A DNA stretch of 32,137 nt from Streptomyces diastatochromogenes (GCA_001418405.1 LIQL01000132.1:1-32137), one strand, 5' to 3'; shown: positions 8,213 through 17,035, counted from the stretch's first letter. Numbers and translations are program-made. Notes: generated by a model not told the origin, from the letters alone.

Positions 8213-9433
8213 ATGGAGCCCCTGTTCTTCCCGCACAACCCTTCGTTCTGGTTCGAGACACTGCGGTCCTTCGGGCACATCGCCTACGGCGGCGCCGACT
8301 TCGGGGAGGTCGTGGTGACCACTCAGCGGATCACGGCCGGCGACTACGACAGCTGGCACGACGAGTGGCTCGCCACCGCCGACCGGGTGGCCGACGAGGG
8401 ACGTACGGCCCTGGCCGGCGGGCACCGCGTCAGCGCCCGGGACGCCTTCCTGCGGGCGTCGAACTACTACCGAAGCGCCGAGTTCTTCCTGCACGGCGAC
8501 GCCACGGACCCGCGCATCCTGCACGCATACGACGCGTCGGTGAGGTGTTTCCGCCAGGCGGCCGCGCTGTTCACCCCGGTCATCGAGCCGGTGGAGATCC
8601 CCTACGAGGACACCGTGCTGCCGGGGTACCTGTACCGCGCCGACGACTCGGGCACCGCCCGGCCGACCGTGGTCATGTTCAACGGGTTCGACGGCACGGC
8701 CGAGGAAATGCACTTCGGCGGCGCCGCCGCGGCAGTCGAGCGCGGCTACAACGTCCTGTCCTTCGACGGCCCCGGCCAGCCGGGCACCCGCCACCACCAC
8801 GGTCTGGTGTTCCGTCCCGACTGGGAGAACGCAGTCGGCCCCGTCCTCGACTACGCCCTCACCCGCCCCGAAGTCGACCCCGCCCGGATCGCCCTGCTGG
8901 GCAACAGCATGGGCGGCCTGCTCGCGCCACGCGCCGCGGCCTTCGAGCACCGCCTCGCCGCCGTCATCGCCCTCGACGGCGTCTACGATCTGGGCGACAT
9001 GGCCACCGGCTTCCTGCCCCTCGACCGCGCCGAGGCCGAACGGCGGCTGCGCGCCGACCGCGACCCCGAGCTCGACGCCGCCGTGGAGGCGGCCATGGCC
9101 GCCAGCCCGAAGATTCGCTGGCTCGTCGACCAGGGCATGTACGTCATGGGGGCCGACACCCCGCGCAGGCTCTTCGCCACCTTCCTCGACTATCACCTGC
9201 GTGACGGCATCGCCCAGAAGATCACCTGCCCCACCCTGGTCTGCTCGGCCCCGGACGACGTGTTCTTCGAGGGCCAGCCCGAACTGCTCCACGAGCACCT
9301 GACCTGCCCCAAGACGCTGTTGGAGTTCACGGCCGTACTGGGCGCGGACGCGCACTGCCAGGCGGGCGCCCAACGCCTGGCCTTCGCCCGCGTGTACGAC
9401 TGGCTGGACGACGTCATGGCCGAAAGTGCCTGA
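8213..9433 (+). CDS. Alpha/beta hydrolase with N-terminal helical domain
   Basis: The 406-residue product has an N-terminal helical region (about residues 1-120; HDEWLATADRVADEG and FLRASNYYRSAEFFL) followed by an alpha/beta hydrolase core. The nucleophile elbow is GNSMGGLL with Ser232, the acid is probably in APDDVFFEG (Asp348/349) and the histidine is His381 in GADAHCQAG. VMFNGFDGTAEEMHFGG carries the oxyanion-hole region. The architecture resembles acyl-peptidase/FrsA-like esterases and 2,6-dihydropseudooxynicotine hydrolase-like C-C hydrolases. The substrate is unknown. The ATG at 8213 has GGAG five bases upstream. It is divergent from a TetR gene and probably induced by that regulator's ligand. 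A strong hairpin follows the stop. Confidence 0.88.
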   Translation: MEPLFFPHNPSFWFETLRSFGHIAYGGADFGEVVVTTQRITAGDYDSWHDEWLATADRVADEGRTALAGGHRVSARDAFLRASNYYRSAEFFLHGDATDPRILHAYDASVRCFRQAAALFTPVIEPVEIPYEDTVLPGYLYRADDSGTARPTVVMFNGFDGTAEEMHFGGAAAAVERGYNVLSFDGPGQPGTRHHHGLVFRPDWENAVGPVLDYALTRPEVDPARIALLGNSMGGLLAPRAAAFEHRLAAVIALDGVYDLGDMATGFLPLDRAEAERRLRADRDPELDAAVEAAMAASPKIRWLVDQGMYVMGADTPRRLFATFLDYHLRDGIAQKITCPTLVCSAPDDVFFEGQPELLHEHLTCPKTLLEFTAVLGADAHCQAGAQRLAFARVYDWLDDVMAESA

Positions 9434-9443
9434 GAACCTGACT

Positions 9444-9467
9444 CGACTGCCCTGTGCAGGGCAGTCG
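9444..9467 (+). terminator. Hairpin terminator of the hydrolase gene
   Basis: CGACTGCCCT and AGGGCAGTCG form a perfect 10-bp stem with a 4-base loop, starting ten bases after the hydrolase stop. There is no T-tract, as usual in high-GC actinomycetes. Confidence 0.75.
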
Positions 9468-9540
9468 TGAGCGGTGGCTTGTGTGCCATCGCTGTTCCAG
9501 CCGTATTCGGCTGCCCTCCGCTCAACTCACCTTGCCGCTG

Positions 9541-9569
9541 CCGGCCCGTGGCGTACCCCCACGGGCCGG
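9541..9569. terminator. Second hairpin downstream of the hydrolase
   Basis: CCGGCCCGTG and CACGGGCCGG form a perfect 10-bp stem with a 9-base loop. It could back up the hydrolase terminator or be the terminator of a lost gene. Confidence 0.5.
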
Positions 9570-9902
9570 TACGTCGCGCCCGCCTCGCCAGGAACACGCC
9601 ACGGCCGGGAGGGACCGCTGGGCCACCACAGGGAGCACAGCAGTGGAAAGGGCGGTGGCGCCAAGATCGGCGCGGGCCGGCGCATGAGTCCGGCTACGGC
9701 CTCGCGGGTGCAGCCCGCCGGTGCGAAGAACCCGGGCAGTCGTGCGTCCGCGAGCGGCTTCGCGTCCCGTGCGCAGTCGGCCGCGGCCAAGGGCGGCGGA
9801 GTTCTTCAACATGGTGGCCGCCGAGACGCTGGACCACTTCGGTCGGGGGATTCTTCACCGCGGCCGCCCGGTCTGTCAGTGCTCACTCGCATCATGAAAG
9901 GC
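9570..9902. other. Spacer with a possible short gene remnant
   Basis: About 330 bp without an intact gene. One plus-strand frame at about 9796-9896 reads AEFFNMVAAETLDHFGRG and looks protein-like before a stop codon, but there is no start and no recognisable family. Confidence 0.35.
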
Positions 9903-10024
9903 GTGAGTGAGCAGATCGAGGAACCCGAGCAGGTCCCGCCGTGGCTGCCCGAGGCCGGGCCCGCACCGCGGGTGTGGTGCTGGCAACCCGGCGAACTGCC
10001 GGCCCTGTACGTCTACGACGGCGG
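9903..10024 (+). pseudogene. N-terminal stub of an unknown gene, truncated
   Basis: From a GTG at 9903 (an ATG at 9894 is an alternative) the frame reads VSEQIEEPEQVPPWLPEAG, then PRVWCWQPGELPALYVYDGG, a well-formed protein start. Coding character ends abruptly near 10024, where a minus-strand remnant begins. From memory, this opening resembles hypothetical Streptomyces proteins often found near mobile elements, but I cannot verify it. The sharp junction suggests a deletion or recombination scar. Confidence 0.4.
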
Positions 10025-10036
10025 CCCAGAGAGGTG

Positions 10037-10297
10037 GACCGGTTGGCGAGGTCGAGGCGCAGGACGGTCTGGGTCCGGCGGGAGGCGAGCTCGTAGCCGA
10101 CCGCGCGCATCCGCAGCCCCGGGCCCTGGTAGTTGCAGCCGGTCTGCTCGATGCCGATGAGGGTTGCCAGGTCGACGGGCATCAAGGTGGAGAAGGCCAG
10201 CCGCAGTCGAGTGTCGATCGCCGTACCGCTGGTGCCGGCCTCGGTCCCGACGCCCGGCAGCAGGGCTGACGCGTTCAGCCCTGCACGGGCCCGTCAT
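10037..10297 (-). pseudogene. Frameshifted, truncated gene of unknown function
   Basis: A strong start signal is present: AGGAGG (10306-10311) eight bases before an ATG at 10297. After six residues (MTGPCR) the coding signal moves to another frame, which reads AGLNASALLPGVGTEAGTSG, AIDTRLRLAFSTLMPVDLAT, IGIEQTGCNYQGPGLRMRAV and ends near 10037 with RTQTVLRLDLANRSTSLG. The downstream part is missing at the junction with the plus-strand stub. The family is not recognised. A single indel after the start and a lost 3' end make it non-functional as written. Confidence 0.45.
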
Positions 10298-10456
10298 CTG
10301 GGTGTCCTCCTGATCGCCAATCGGAGGGAGTGCGGCGGGTCCTCGTCCCACCGCACTCGTCATGCCCAGGAAGAACGCGGCACGGTGCCGCCCGGCAGCC
10401 GACTGGACCGGGCACCTGTCAGGGGCCGAGAAGGCCACGAGCACGGTGTTGGAGCA

Positions 10457-10600
10457 TCAGCCGGTGCGGCGTAGGAGCGCGAGGACGGTTGCGTCGTCGC
10501 GGTAGCCGTCCGCGTCCTGGGCGTGCAACACGACCAGGGGCTGCACCACGGTGGTGAGCAGGACGCCGCCGGTGTTCACAGGACCCGTCACCGGCCAGTT
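10457..10600 (-). pseudogene. C-terminal gene fragment, possibly PP2C-type phosphatase
   Basis: One minus-strand frame reads NWPVTGPVNTGGVLLTTVVQ and DGYRDDATVLALLRRTG before a stop at 10457. The RDDATVLALL ending resembles the final metal-binding DD motif of SpoIIE/PP2C-like serine phosphatases, which end soon after DDxxLLxxR. No start or N-terminal domain is present. The assignment rests on that short motif only. Confidence 0.35.
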
Positions 10601-10625
10601 GCCAACCTCGCTCCATCCCGGAGTC

Positions 10626-10650
10626 CTCGGCCACCACTTTGGTGGCCGAG
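10626..10650 (-). terminator. Hairpin terminator after the small membrane protein gene
   Basis: CTCGGCCACCA and TGGTGGCCGAG form a perfect 11-bp stem with a 3-base loop, about 20 bases beyond the stop of the minus-strand gene that ends at 10671. Confidence 0.75.
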
Positions 10651-10670
10651 GGCCCCGTTGTCCGGCCTTA

Positions 10671-11072
10671 CTACGGTCCGGAAGTCGGCCGCGCCGGCGG
10701 AGGCGCCGTTCCCGGAGTGCTGTCAGAAGGCCGCGGCTCCCAGAATCCCCCGGTACCCGGAGTAGGCGTGACGTGCCCTACCTCCACCGAGGGACGGGGC
10801 ACCCACCACAACACGGCGAGCAGACCCACGACACACGCACCACCGACGAGCAGCCCGACCGAGGGACGGCGCGGGGAGCGCACCAGGCGTAGCCCCAGCC
10901 AGCCGACACACGCCACGGCGAGGATTACGATCGTCGAGGTGAGCTTGCCGTTCCGGTAGGTGACCAGCAGAGCGTCGTAGTTGGAAAACAACACCAAGAG
11001 CGTCGCGTAGAGCACCGCGACGGCCGCGCACGCGCCTTCCAGCAGACGCAACACACGACGGCCTGCGCTCAT
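10671..11072 (-). CDS. Small integral membrane protein (133 aa)
   Basis: The product has three predicted transmembrane segments: around residues 12-28 (CAAVAVLYATLLVLF), 44-62 (LTSTIVILAVACVGWLGL) and 72-90 (VGLLVGGACVVGLLAVLWWV). A Pro/Ser/Thr-rich soluble tail of about 40 residues follows. The ATG at 11072 is supported by GGAGAGGAG upstream. No domain is recognised; such proteins in Streptomyces are uncharacterised. It is followed by a strong terminator and appears monocistronic. Confidence 0.7.
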   Translation of the reverse strand: MSAGRRVLRLLEGACAAVAVLYATLLVLFSNYDALLVTYRNGKLTSTIVILAVACVGWLGLRLVRSPRRPSVGLLVGGACVVGLLAVLWWVPRPSVEVGHVTPTPGTGGFWEPRPSDSTPGTAPPPARPTSGP

Positions 11073-11189
11073 GCCGAGCTCCTCTCCCCGGTCGGCCGAA
11101 GGTACCGTCAGTTAGCCGTCGTACTGCGGTAGATCGAATTTACTGTTCGAGTATCGCGTCTTGCGGCGGGCCGTGACATGAGAACGGCC

Positions 11190-11576
11190 TTACGGGTTGG
11201 GCAAGTTGTGCTGCCAGCCTGCGTCCGTGCGGGCTGTGCACCGGCTGCCCTGTCCGGCATCTTCGCGCACATGGCGGCGAGTTGCTCGGAGAACCGGTCT
11301 CGAAGTGGAAAGCGGCCCGGGAGTCGGCGCTCCGCAAGCGTCGCGACGGCGACCGGCGGCGGGCCGTCGGAGCGGGCGCCGAGCAGCGCCTGGTGTGCAC
11401 CGACGCAGCAACCTCACCGCACCTGCCAAGTCCTGCTCGACATCGACCCCCGCAGACTTGAGGACACCGGGTACCCAGCTCCGGCGCACCTGCTCGTCCG
11501 CGAGAGCAGCGGTGGCCTCTTCGATATCCACCGCACGCTCCAGACCTGAGTACTCCAAAGGGCCAGCGGACTCCAA
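11190..11576 (-). pseudogene. Frameshifted remnant, family unknown
   Basis: From about 11576 one frame reads SGLERAVDIEEATAALADEQ, then SWVPGVLKSAGVDVEQDLAG, a good helical protein sequence. Near 11410 the coding signal moves to another frame: CVGAHQALLGARSDGPPPVA, TLAERRLPGRFPLRDRFSEQ, LAAMCAKMPDRAAG. A stop codon lies directly upstream of the first segment, so no proper start exists. The fragment lies downstream of the 344-aa gene and its hairpin. I do not recognise the family. Confidence 0.4.
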
Positions 11577-11582
11577 CGCCTA

Positions 11583-11627
11583 ATGGGAGCTACGGGTCCG
11601 GGGAATGCTCGGTTCCGTAGCTCCCAT
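11583..11627 (-). terminator. Inverted repeat at the end of the 344-aa gene
   Basis: ATGGGAGCTACGG and CCGTAGCTCCCAT form a perfect 13-bp stem with a 19-base loop. It begins at the first base of the stop codon of the minus-strand gene 11627-12661 and probably terminates it. Confidence 0.6.
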
Positions 11628-12661
11628 CAGGCGTCGTCGCTGTCCCCAGAGGCTTCGTCGGGGTCGCGGGCGAGGAGTGCCGGCAACATGCAAGGGGCGC
11701 TGCCGCCCGTGGGGTCGGTGGACCACGGCCACTGGTTCGAGTCGTACGGTGCGCAGGTGGGCAGCACCGGCCGCATCCCGCGACGTCCGGCCTCGCCACG
11801 GATGGCCGTCCTGGCCGCGTCGCCAAGAACTTCGACGTCCATCACGCGGGGATGGCCGAAGAAGGTTCCGCCCAGCTCGCGGTCGGCACCGATCCTGGCG
11901 AGCAGGTCGAGCATGCGTTCAGGGGCGGTGGTGAACTCCGGGGTCTCGAAGAGCAGCAGCCGCTCTCCGATCGCGCCCTCACCCATGAACTGGGCGAGGA
12001 CCGTGAACAGGATGTTCTTCTGACGGGTGACGTACAGCGTGTTCACGGCCGCGTGCACGCTGGTCCAGGCGGCGCCCAGGGACGCCCGCCACTGCTCCAC
12101 CACCGTCATCCAATGGGACACCTGAAGGGCCGCGGCCCGGTCCATCAGACGCACGACGTGCGGGACGCACTCACGCGCGTACGCGGCCAGGTCCCCGGGC
12201 GCGGCGGTCCGACCGGCGGTCGCGCGGGAGAAGAAGTCGCGGTTCAGCGCGAGCACCGTGCCCGCGGTGCGGGCGTCCCCGGCGTCCAGCGCGAGTTCGT
12301 CGACGCTAGCGAGGGCCCGCTCATTGGCCTCAGCCAGACCGGACAGCACGCCCGACGCACCGGCCGAGAGTGCGTCCCCGTGATGTGCGAGCTCGTAGAC
12401 GGCGACGGTGCTGTGCGCGACCGCTTTGAGGTACTGGTAGGCGATCGGCACCGTAGGCGCTTCCACTGCCGGACAGCCCGGCCGGTAGAGGAGCATGCGC
12501 CCGCCCGCGCCGTCGAACAGCGCCAGAATGACGGGCGTCGTCGCCAACATGCGGCCTCTGTAGGCCGCCAGGGCCACACCGTAGACGTCCGTCATCGCGC
12601 CGTTGAGGTCCAACATCGCCTGGCCGGCAGCAGGCTGCCCGCCGTCGGTTTCGCATGCCAT
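11627..12661 (-). CDS. Hypothetical protein, 344 aa, family not recognised
   Basis: This is a well-formed gene: ATG at 12661 with an AGGGGAG binding site, consistent codon use and a hairpin at the stop. The protein is mostly helical, with LNGAMTDVYGVALAAYRGRM, then PVILALFDGAGGRMLLYRPG (strand-like), a long helical middle (ALASVDELALDAGDARTAGT, ECVPHVVRLMDRAAALQVSH) and a C-terminal part with GERLLLFETPEF, FGHPRVMDVEVLGDAAR and a Cys pair around LPTCAPYDSNQWPW and GSAPCMLPAL. No signal peptide or membrane segment is clear. The gene is divergent from the alkylsulfatase, about 1.1 kb away. I cannot assign a function. Confidence 0.75.
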   Translation of the reverse strand: MACETDGGQPAAGQAMLDLNGAMTDVYGVALAAYRGRMLATTPVILALFDGAGGRMLLYRPGCPAVEAPTVPIAYQYLKAVAHSTVAVYELAHHGDALSAGASGVLSGLAEANERALASVDELALDAGDARTAGTVLALNRDFFSRATAGRTAAPGDLAAYARECVPHVVRLMDRAAALQVSHWMTVVEQWRASLGAAWTSVHAAVNTLYVTRQKNILFTVLAQFMGEGAIGERLLLFETPEFTTAPERMLDLLARIGADRELGGTFFGHPRVMDVEVLGDAARTAIRGEAGRRGMRPVLPTCAPYDSNQWPWSTDPTGGSAPCMLPALLARDPDEASGDSDDA

Positions 12662-13743
12662 GCGACTCCCCTATCTCAGGTAGCGCCCAAGCGGAAGAGG
12701 GCCGCGAGAGACGTGACGCCGAACGCGCACGAGGCAAACGCCGTTGCGCGCCTGCCGGGACGGTCGCGCCAGGAACCGGGCAAGCGACCATGCCGGCCGG
12801 CTGGACTGCCGCCGAGGCCGAATGGCTGCCAGGCGCACGACGGCCGGCACACCACCGACACGGCGAGCAACGGGCGCAGCGAACACCGGTCCGGGAAGGG
12901 AACCGCCTCGGCGGCCGGCCGTGCGGCAGCAGACCAGGCAGCGGCGAGGTGCCGGCCGGCAGTTGGATTCCGGGCCCGTCCTCGCGCCGCGGTTCAACCG
13001 CCTGCTGTGCCCCGGCCGGTGCACCGCCGCCGAGCCACAGCAGCTCGAAGCCGACAAGCCGCCCGACGACGGCAGCCCAGGAGCCAGCGAGCCCGGGCCT
13101 ACTCCGGCCGAGCGTCGGGCCGAGAGACCGACGGGCCGGGCGGCGGACGGCAGCCCCGCAACCCACAACCCGTCTGAAGGCGGCCGGGCAACGATGGGCG
13201 CCAGTTGACGGCCGTGGGACGCCCAGGCCGGCCGCCGCAGCGGAGACCGCAAAGGAGCACGGGCCCACCGCCCAACCAGCTCCCGCGCCCTTCTCGCCCG
13301 CGTGCGCGAGCGGGGCCAGCTCCGTGCATCGCGCGGCCGGGCAGCGCCATGCAGGTCCCCACGCCCCGCTGCGCGTACGCCAGCACTCGCAGCGTGCCAC
13401 CTCTTCGGCCCTCCACTTACCCGTCAGGTCCTCTCCCCCTGCGAGTCGCCGCACCGACGGGAACCAGCCCGGTTTCCGGTGCCCTCGACACCGGCGCAGA
13501 GAACGCTGAGAGCGGTGACGGGCCTGCGGTCATGCTGTTCTCCCGCTGGTTCTCGAGGTCGGTGCGGGCCAGGTGCGAGGGCTCTGGCTGGTTCTGACCC
13601 TGTCGGCCCGGATCACAGGCTGCCACGATCCCCTCGCCGGTCCGTCACATTCTGTAGACATGTGTTCTCTTTCTGTGATCAGGGCCGCACGCAGTTACAC
13701 GTGCCCGTGCCGGACGTGTCCGGCCGAAGGAGGAGAAGGCCCG
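12662..13743. other. 1.1-kb intergenic region, no gene supported
   Basis: Long open frames run through this stretch on both strands, but all are Arg/Pro/Ala-rich, lack ribosome binding sites and show no domains. The promoter of the alkylsulfatase gene probably lies in the AT-richer part near 13640-13690. This is unusually long non-coding DNA for Streptomyces and may be a fully eroded gene. Confidence 0.45.
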
Positions 13744-15747
13744 ATGACTCGTTTGCCGCGCAGCGCCCCTCAGCCCGCGACGTCGCTCACCAGGGACCTG
13801 AACGCCGCCGTGGCGGCGTCGCTGCCCAAGAGGGACACGGAGGTCGAACTCGCCCAGAAGGGCCAGCTCGTGGAGCTTCCCGCGGACTTCACGGTGGAGC
13901 GGCTCGGAGGCCATCTGCCAGCGTGGGACCTTGAGCCGTACGCGTTCTTGACCGGGGATGCTCCGGACACGGTCAACCCCAGTCTGTGGCGCAACGCGAA
14001 GCTCAACATGATCACCGGACTGTTCGAGGTCGTCGAGAACGCGGTGTACCAGGTGCGCGGGATGGACCTGTCGAACATCTCCTTCCTGGAGGACCCCACG
14101 GGCGCCTCGCAGGAGATCGTGGTGGTCGACCCGCTGATCAGCCAGGAGTGCGCAACCGCGGCTCTGAAGCTCTACCGGGAGCACCGCGGCCAGGGGCGCA
14201 CCATCCGGGCGGTGATCTTCACGCACTCCCACATCGACCACTACGGCGGCGTGCTGGGGCTGTTCGAGGACGGGCAGCTGCCGGAGGGGGTGGACATCAT
14301 CGCTCCGGAGGGGTTCTTGGAGCACTCGGTGAGCGAGAACGTCTACGCCGGGAACGCGATGCAGCGCCGGGCGTTGTTCATGTACGGGACGCTGCTGGAG
14401 CGTTCGGCTCAGGGGCAGGTGGACGCGGGGCTGGGCAAGACCAATTCCGCTGGCCTGTCGGGTCTGCTGCCGCCGACATACTCGGTGACCTCCGAGGTGG
14501 CCCAGCCCGGTCACGTGGTCGCCTTCGGGCCGGTGAATCTGGAGTTCCAGCTCACTCCGGGCACTGAGGCGCCGGCCGAGCTGAACTTCTACCTGCCGGA
14601 CGTGAAGGCGCTGTGCATGGCGGAGAACGCCACCCCCACCCTGCACAACCTCTACAGCCTGCGCGGGGCGCAGGTCCGGGATGCCAAGGCGTGGTCGCAG
14701 TACCTGAACCAGTCCATCGAGTGGTACGGGGACCGGTCACAGACGCTGTTCGCCTCGCACTTTTGGCCCCGCTGGAACACCAAGGCCACCCCGGACGCCA
14801 TCACTTCGTTCCTGACCAGCCAGGCCGACCTGTATCGCTTCCTGCACGACCAGGCGCTGCGGTTGGCCAACCAGGGCCGCACGATGACGGAGATCGCCGA
14901 GGACCTCGACCAGGTGGTGCCGGAGAGTCTGGCGGGGCAGTGGTTCAACCGCGGCTACTACGGCACCGTCAACCACGACCTCAAGGCGGTCTACCAGCGC
15001 TATCTGGGCTGGTACGACGGCAACGCCGCCCACCTGCACGCCCTGCCCCCCGAGGAGGCCGGCCCTCGCTACGTCGACGCGATGGGCGGCGCGACGAAGG
15101 TGGTGGAGTTGGCCCGGCAGGCGTTCGACAACGCCAAGAGCGCCGAGGACTACCGGTGGGCGGCTGAACTGCTCAGCCACGTGGTGTTCGCCGACCCCAC
15201 CGACGACGACGCCCGAGCGCTGGAGGCCGACGTCCTGGAGCAGCTCGGCTACCAGGCCGAGAGCGGTCCCTGGCGCAACTTCTACCTCGCCGCCGCCCAC
15301 GAACTGCGCACCCGCACCGCCGACGGCACCCCACCCGACCTGCCCTCCCCGCAGATCATCACGCAGCCCGTGCTGGAGGCGATGGGGCTGGAGATGCTCT
15401 TCGACTACCTCGGCATCCGCCTCAACGGCCCCGAAGCCGCCGGCCACCCCCTCACCCTCGGGTTCACCATCACCGGTGGCCTACCCGACGACCCGACCCA
15501 GTGCACCGTCCGACTCCGCAACGGCGTCCTGGTCTACACCCCCACCTCCGCCGACCCGGAACGCTCGGACGCCACCTACACCCTCACCCGCGCCGGCCTG
15601 AACAGCCTCGCGATCAGCCAGTCCACTCCCGAGCAGCTCGAAACCGACGGCGCTTTGACCGTCGACACCGGCACCTTGGAACCGCTCAACATCCTCAACG
15701 GGCTGCTGGAGACCTTCGAGTACTGGTTCGGCCTGACGACCCCCTGA
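13744..15747 (+). CDS. Alkyl sulfatase, metallo-beta-lactamase fold (SdsA/YjcS-like)
   Basis: The 667-residue product has the three-part architecture of class III alkylsulfatases. The metallo-beta-lactamase domain (about residues 80-350) carries THSHIDHYGG (His161, His163, Asp165, His166), ENATPTLHN with Glu294 and ASHFWPRW with His339, all expected binuclear zinc ligands. An alpha-helical dimerisation domain (about 370-510) includes GYYGTVNHDLKAVYQRYLGW, and an SCP2-like C-terminal domain ends the protein. The family hydrolyses alkyl sulfates such as dodecyl sulfate to alcohol and sulfate. The ATG was chosen for its AAGGAGGAG site; the frame extends further upstream without support. No signal peptide is evident, so it is probably cytoplasmic. 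A strong terminator follows. Confidence 0.92.
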   Translation: MTRLPRSAPQPATSLTRDLNAAVAASLPKRDTEVELAQKGQLVELPADFTVERLGGHLPAWDLEPYAFLTGDAPDTVNPSLWRNAKLNMITGLFEVVENAVYQVRGMDLSNISFLEDPTGASQEIVVVDPLISQECATAALKLYREHRGQGRTIRAVIFTHSHIDHYGGVLGLFEDGQLPEGVDIIAPEGFLEHSVSENVYAGNAMQRRALFMYGTLLERSAQGQVDAGLGKTNSAGLSGLLPPTYSVTSEVAQPGHVVAFGPVNLEFQLTPGTEAPAELNFYLPDVKALCMAENATPTLHNLYSLRGAQVRDAKAWSQYLNQSIEWYGDRSQTLFASHFWPRWNTKATPDAITSFLTSQADLYRFLHDQALRLANQGRTMTEIAEDLDQVVPESLAGQWFNRGYYGTVNHDLKAVYQRYLGWYDGNAAHLHALPPEEAGPRYVDAMGGATKVVELARQAFDNAKSAEDYRWAAELLSHVVFADPTDDDARALEADVLEQLGYQAESGPWRNFYLAAAHELRTRTADGTPPDLPSPQIITQPVLEAMGLEMLFDYLGIRLNGPEAAGHPLTLGFTITGGLPDDPTQCTVRLRNGVLVYTPTSADPERSDATYTLTRAGLNSLAISQSTPEQLETDGALTVDTGTLEPLNILNGLLETFEYWFGLTTP

Positions 15748-15758
15748 CCCCGACCAAT

Positions 15759-15801
15759 GGGGCGGGAGCCGCCTGGACCACACGGCCCTGGCTCCCGCCC
15801 C
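15759..15801 (+). terminator. Terminator of the alkylsulfatase gene
   Basis: GGGGCGGGAGCC and GGCTCCCGCCCC form a perfect 12-bp stem with a 19-base loop, starting 12 bases after the stop codon. Confidence 0.75.
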
Positions 15802-16079
15802 TTCGCCGCTTCGCGCCCGTTCTCGACACGTCGTCCACTGTTCGGGCGTAGGCGGGCGACTCGGGCAATCAGGCGGCATGCGCGCGATTCGGATACTGCG
15901 GCCCGAAATCCCCTTGCGTGAAACTCAATCGCCTCAAGATTCTTCACTCAAAGCATGCAGCCGAATGCATATCGTCACGTGCGAGTGCCCTCGGGACACA
16001 CGCACGAGTTGTTGGGTTTTCAAGTCAGCCGCTGCCCGGGACGTCACCCGCAGGGGCGCGGAAAGCGGAGGGGTGCTGT

Positions 16080-16571
16080 ATGAGCAAGTCGTTCATCCGG
16101 TCAGGGCGTGCGAGGCAGACGGCCGCCGTCATGACGGCGATGCTGGCCTTGACGATCGGCGGACCGCTGCCGCAAGCGGCATCCGCGAGCCCGGCCGCAC
16201 CAGCGGCACAGACCGCTCCAGGACCCGTGGCGGCGGCCGGCACCGTCATCACCACGTCCGACGCCACGTTCGACCGAGACGTGCTGCAGTCCAAGGCCCC
16301 GGCCCTGGTGGAGTTCTGCGCCGAGTGGTCGGGACCGTGCAGGTTCATCGAGCAGGACCAAGTGCTGGAGAACACCGCCCGGGACCACGCAGGCCGCCTG
16401 ACCGTGGCCTACCTCGACATCGACCAGAACCCCGCCACGCTCAAAAAGTACAACCCCAAGGGCATCCCGGCCTTTTACCTGTTCAAGAACGGACAGGTCG
16501 TCAGCTACCGGATCGGGCCCTACTCCGCAGGCCAGATCAAGGAATGGCTGCAGAGCAACGGCATCTCCTGA
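16080..16571 (+). CDS. Secreted thioredoxin-fold protein with SGPC active site
   Basis: The 163-residue product has a twin-basic N-terminus, a hydrophobic core (VMTAMLALTIGG) and a likely cleavage site near AASASP (about residue 37), then an Ala/Pro linker. The rest is one thioredoxin domain: VITTSDATFDRDVL, ALVEFCAEWSGPCRFIEQD, LTVAYLDIDQNPATLKKYNP, GIPAFYLFKNGQVV (with the cis-proline) and a final helix. The canonical nucleophile Cys of WCGPC is Ser84 (TCG codon), while Cys87 is kept; Cys80 replaces the usual Trp of FWA. A normal dithiol reaction is not possible, so a monothiol, scaffold or Cys80-Cys87 mechanism must be considered. The start has GGAGG eight bases upstream. Confidence 0.88.
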   Translation: MSKSFIRSGRARQTAAVMTAMLALTIGGPLPQAASASPAAPAAQTAPGPVAAAGTVITTSDATFDRDVLQSKAPALVEFCAEWSGPCRFIEQDQVLENTARDHAGRLTVAYLDIDQNPATLKKYNPKGIPAFYLFKNGQVVSYRIGPYSAGQIKEWLQSNGIS

Positions 16572-17035
16572 CCCACTGACAGCAGCGCCGAACCGTCCCA
16601 GCTCGGTCTGCAGGGCGACGCCGGTGTCGATCTAGCCCTGTGTCCAGCCGGTGATGTCGCGCAACAGGCCGCCCAACGGCCCTCCGACCAGCGACCCGAC
16701 GGAAGTCAGGTGGCGGCCCGGCGACCGCGGCAAGCCGCAGGCGCCGCCGTGGAGTGAAGCGGCGGCCGCGGTGGCGGCCCGTCCGAGCATGGGCGAGTTC
16801 CCGGCGAACAGTCACGGCAGCCCCGCTGGCTGGACGTCCACCAGCGGCCGAACGAGGCCAGCAGCGCGACCACGTCCTACGAGCAACGGCAGGCAGGCCC
16901 CGGCGAACGACGACGGCGCCGAGCCGCGCTCCCGCCCCAGACGCAGCGTGCCCCGGCCCTCCACCACCCAGTGGGGCCGGTCACCACGGCGTCCGGGCGT
17001 GGCCCGTCGGGCCGGACGCGGGCTCATAGACACCG
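16572..17035. other. Spacer with a possible minus-strand gene remnant
   Basis: About 460 bp. One minus-strand frame at roughly 16570-16740 reads GGPLGGLLRDITGWTQG, a stop, then IDTGVALQTELGRFGAA, which looks like a real sequence broken by one stop codon. No start or domain is recognised. The rest seems non-coding. Confidence 0.35.

Noticed and set aside
11852..13177. 441-residue open frame on the plus strand
   Set aside because: It is antisense to the 344-aa gene, which has a good start site and terminator. It lacks any domain.
13573..13743. Possible 57-residue N-terminal extension of the alkylsulfatase
   Set aside because: The extension has no signal peptide or domain, and AAGGAGGAG directly before the ATG at 13744 marks the real start.
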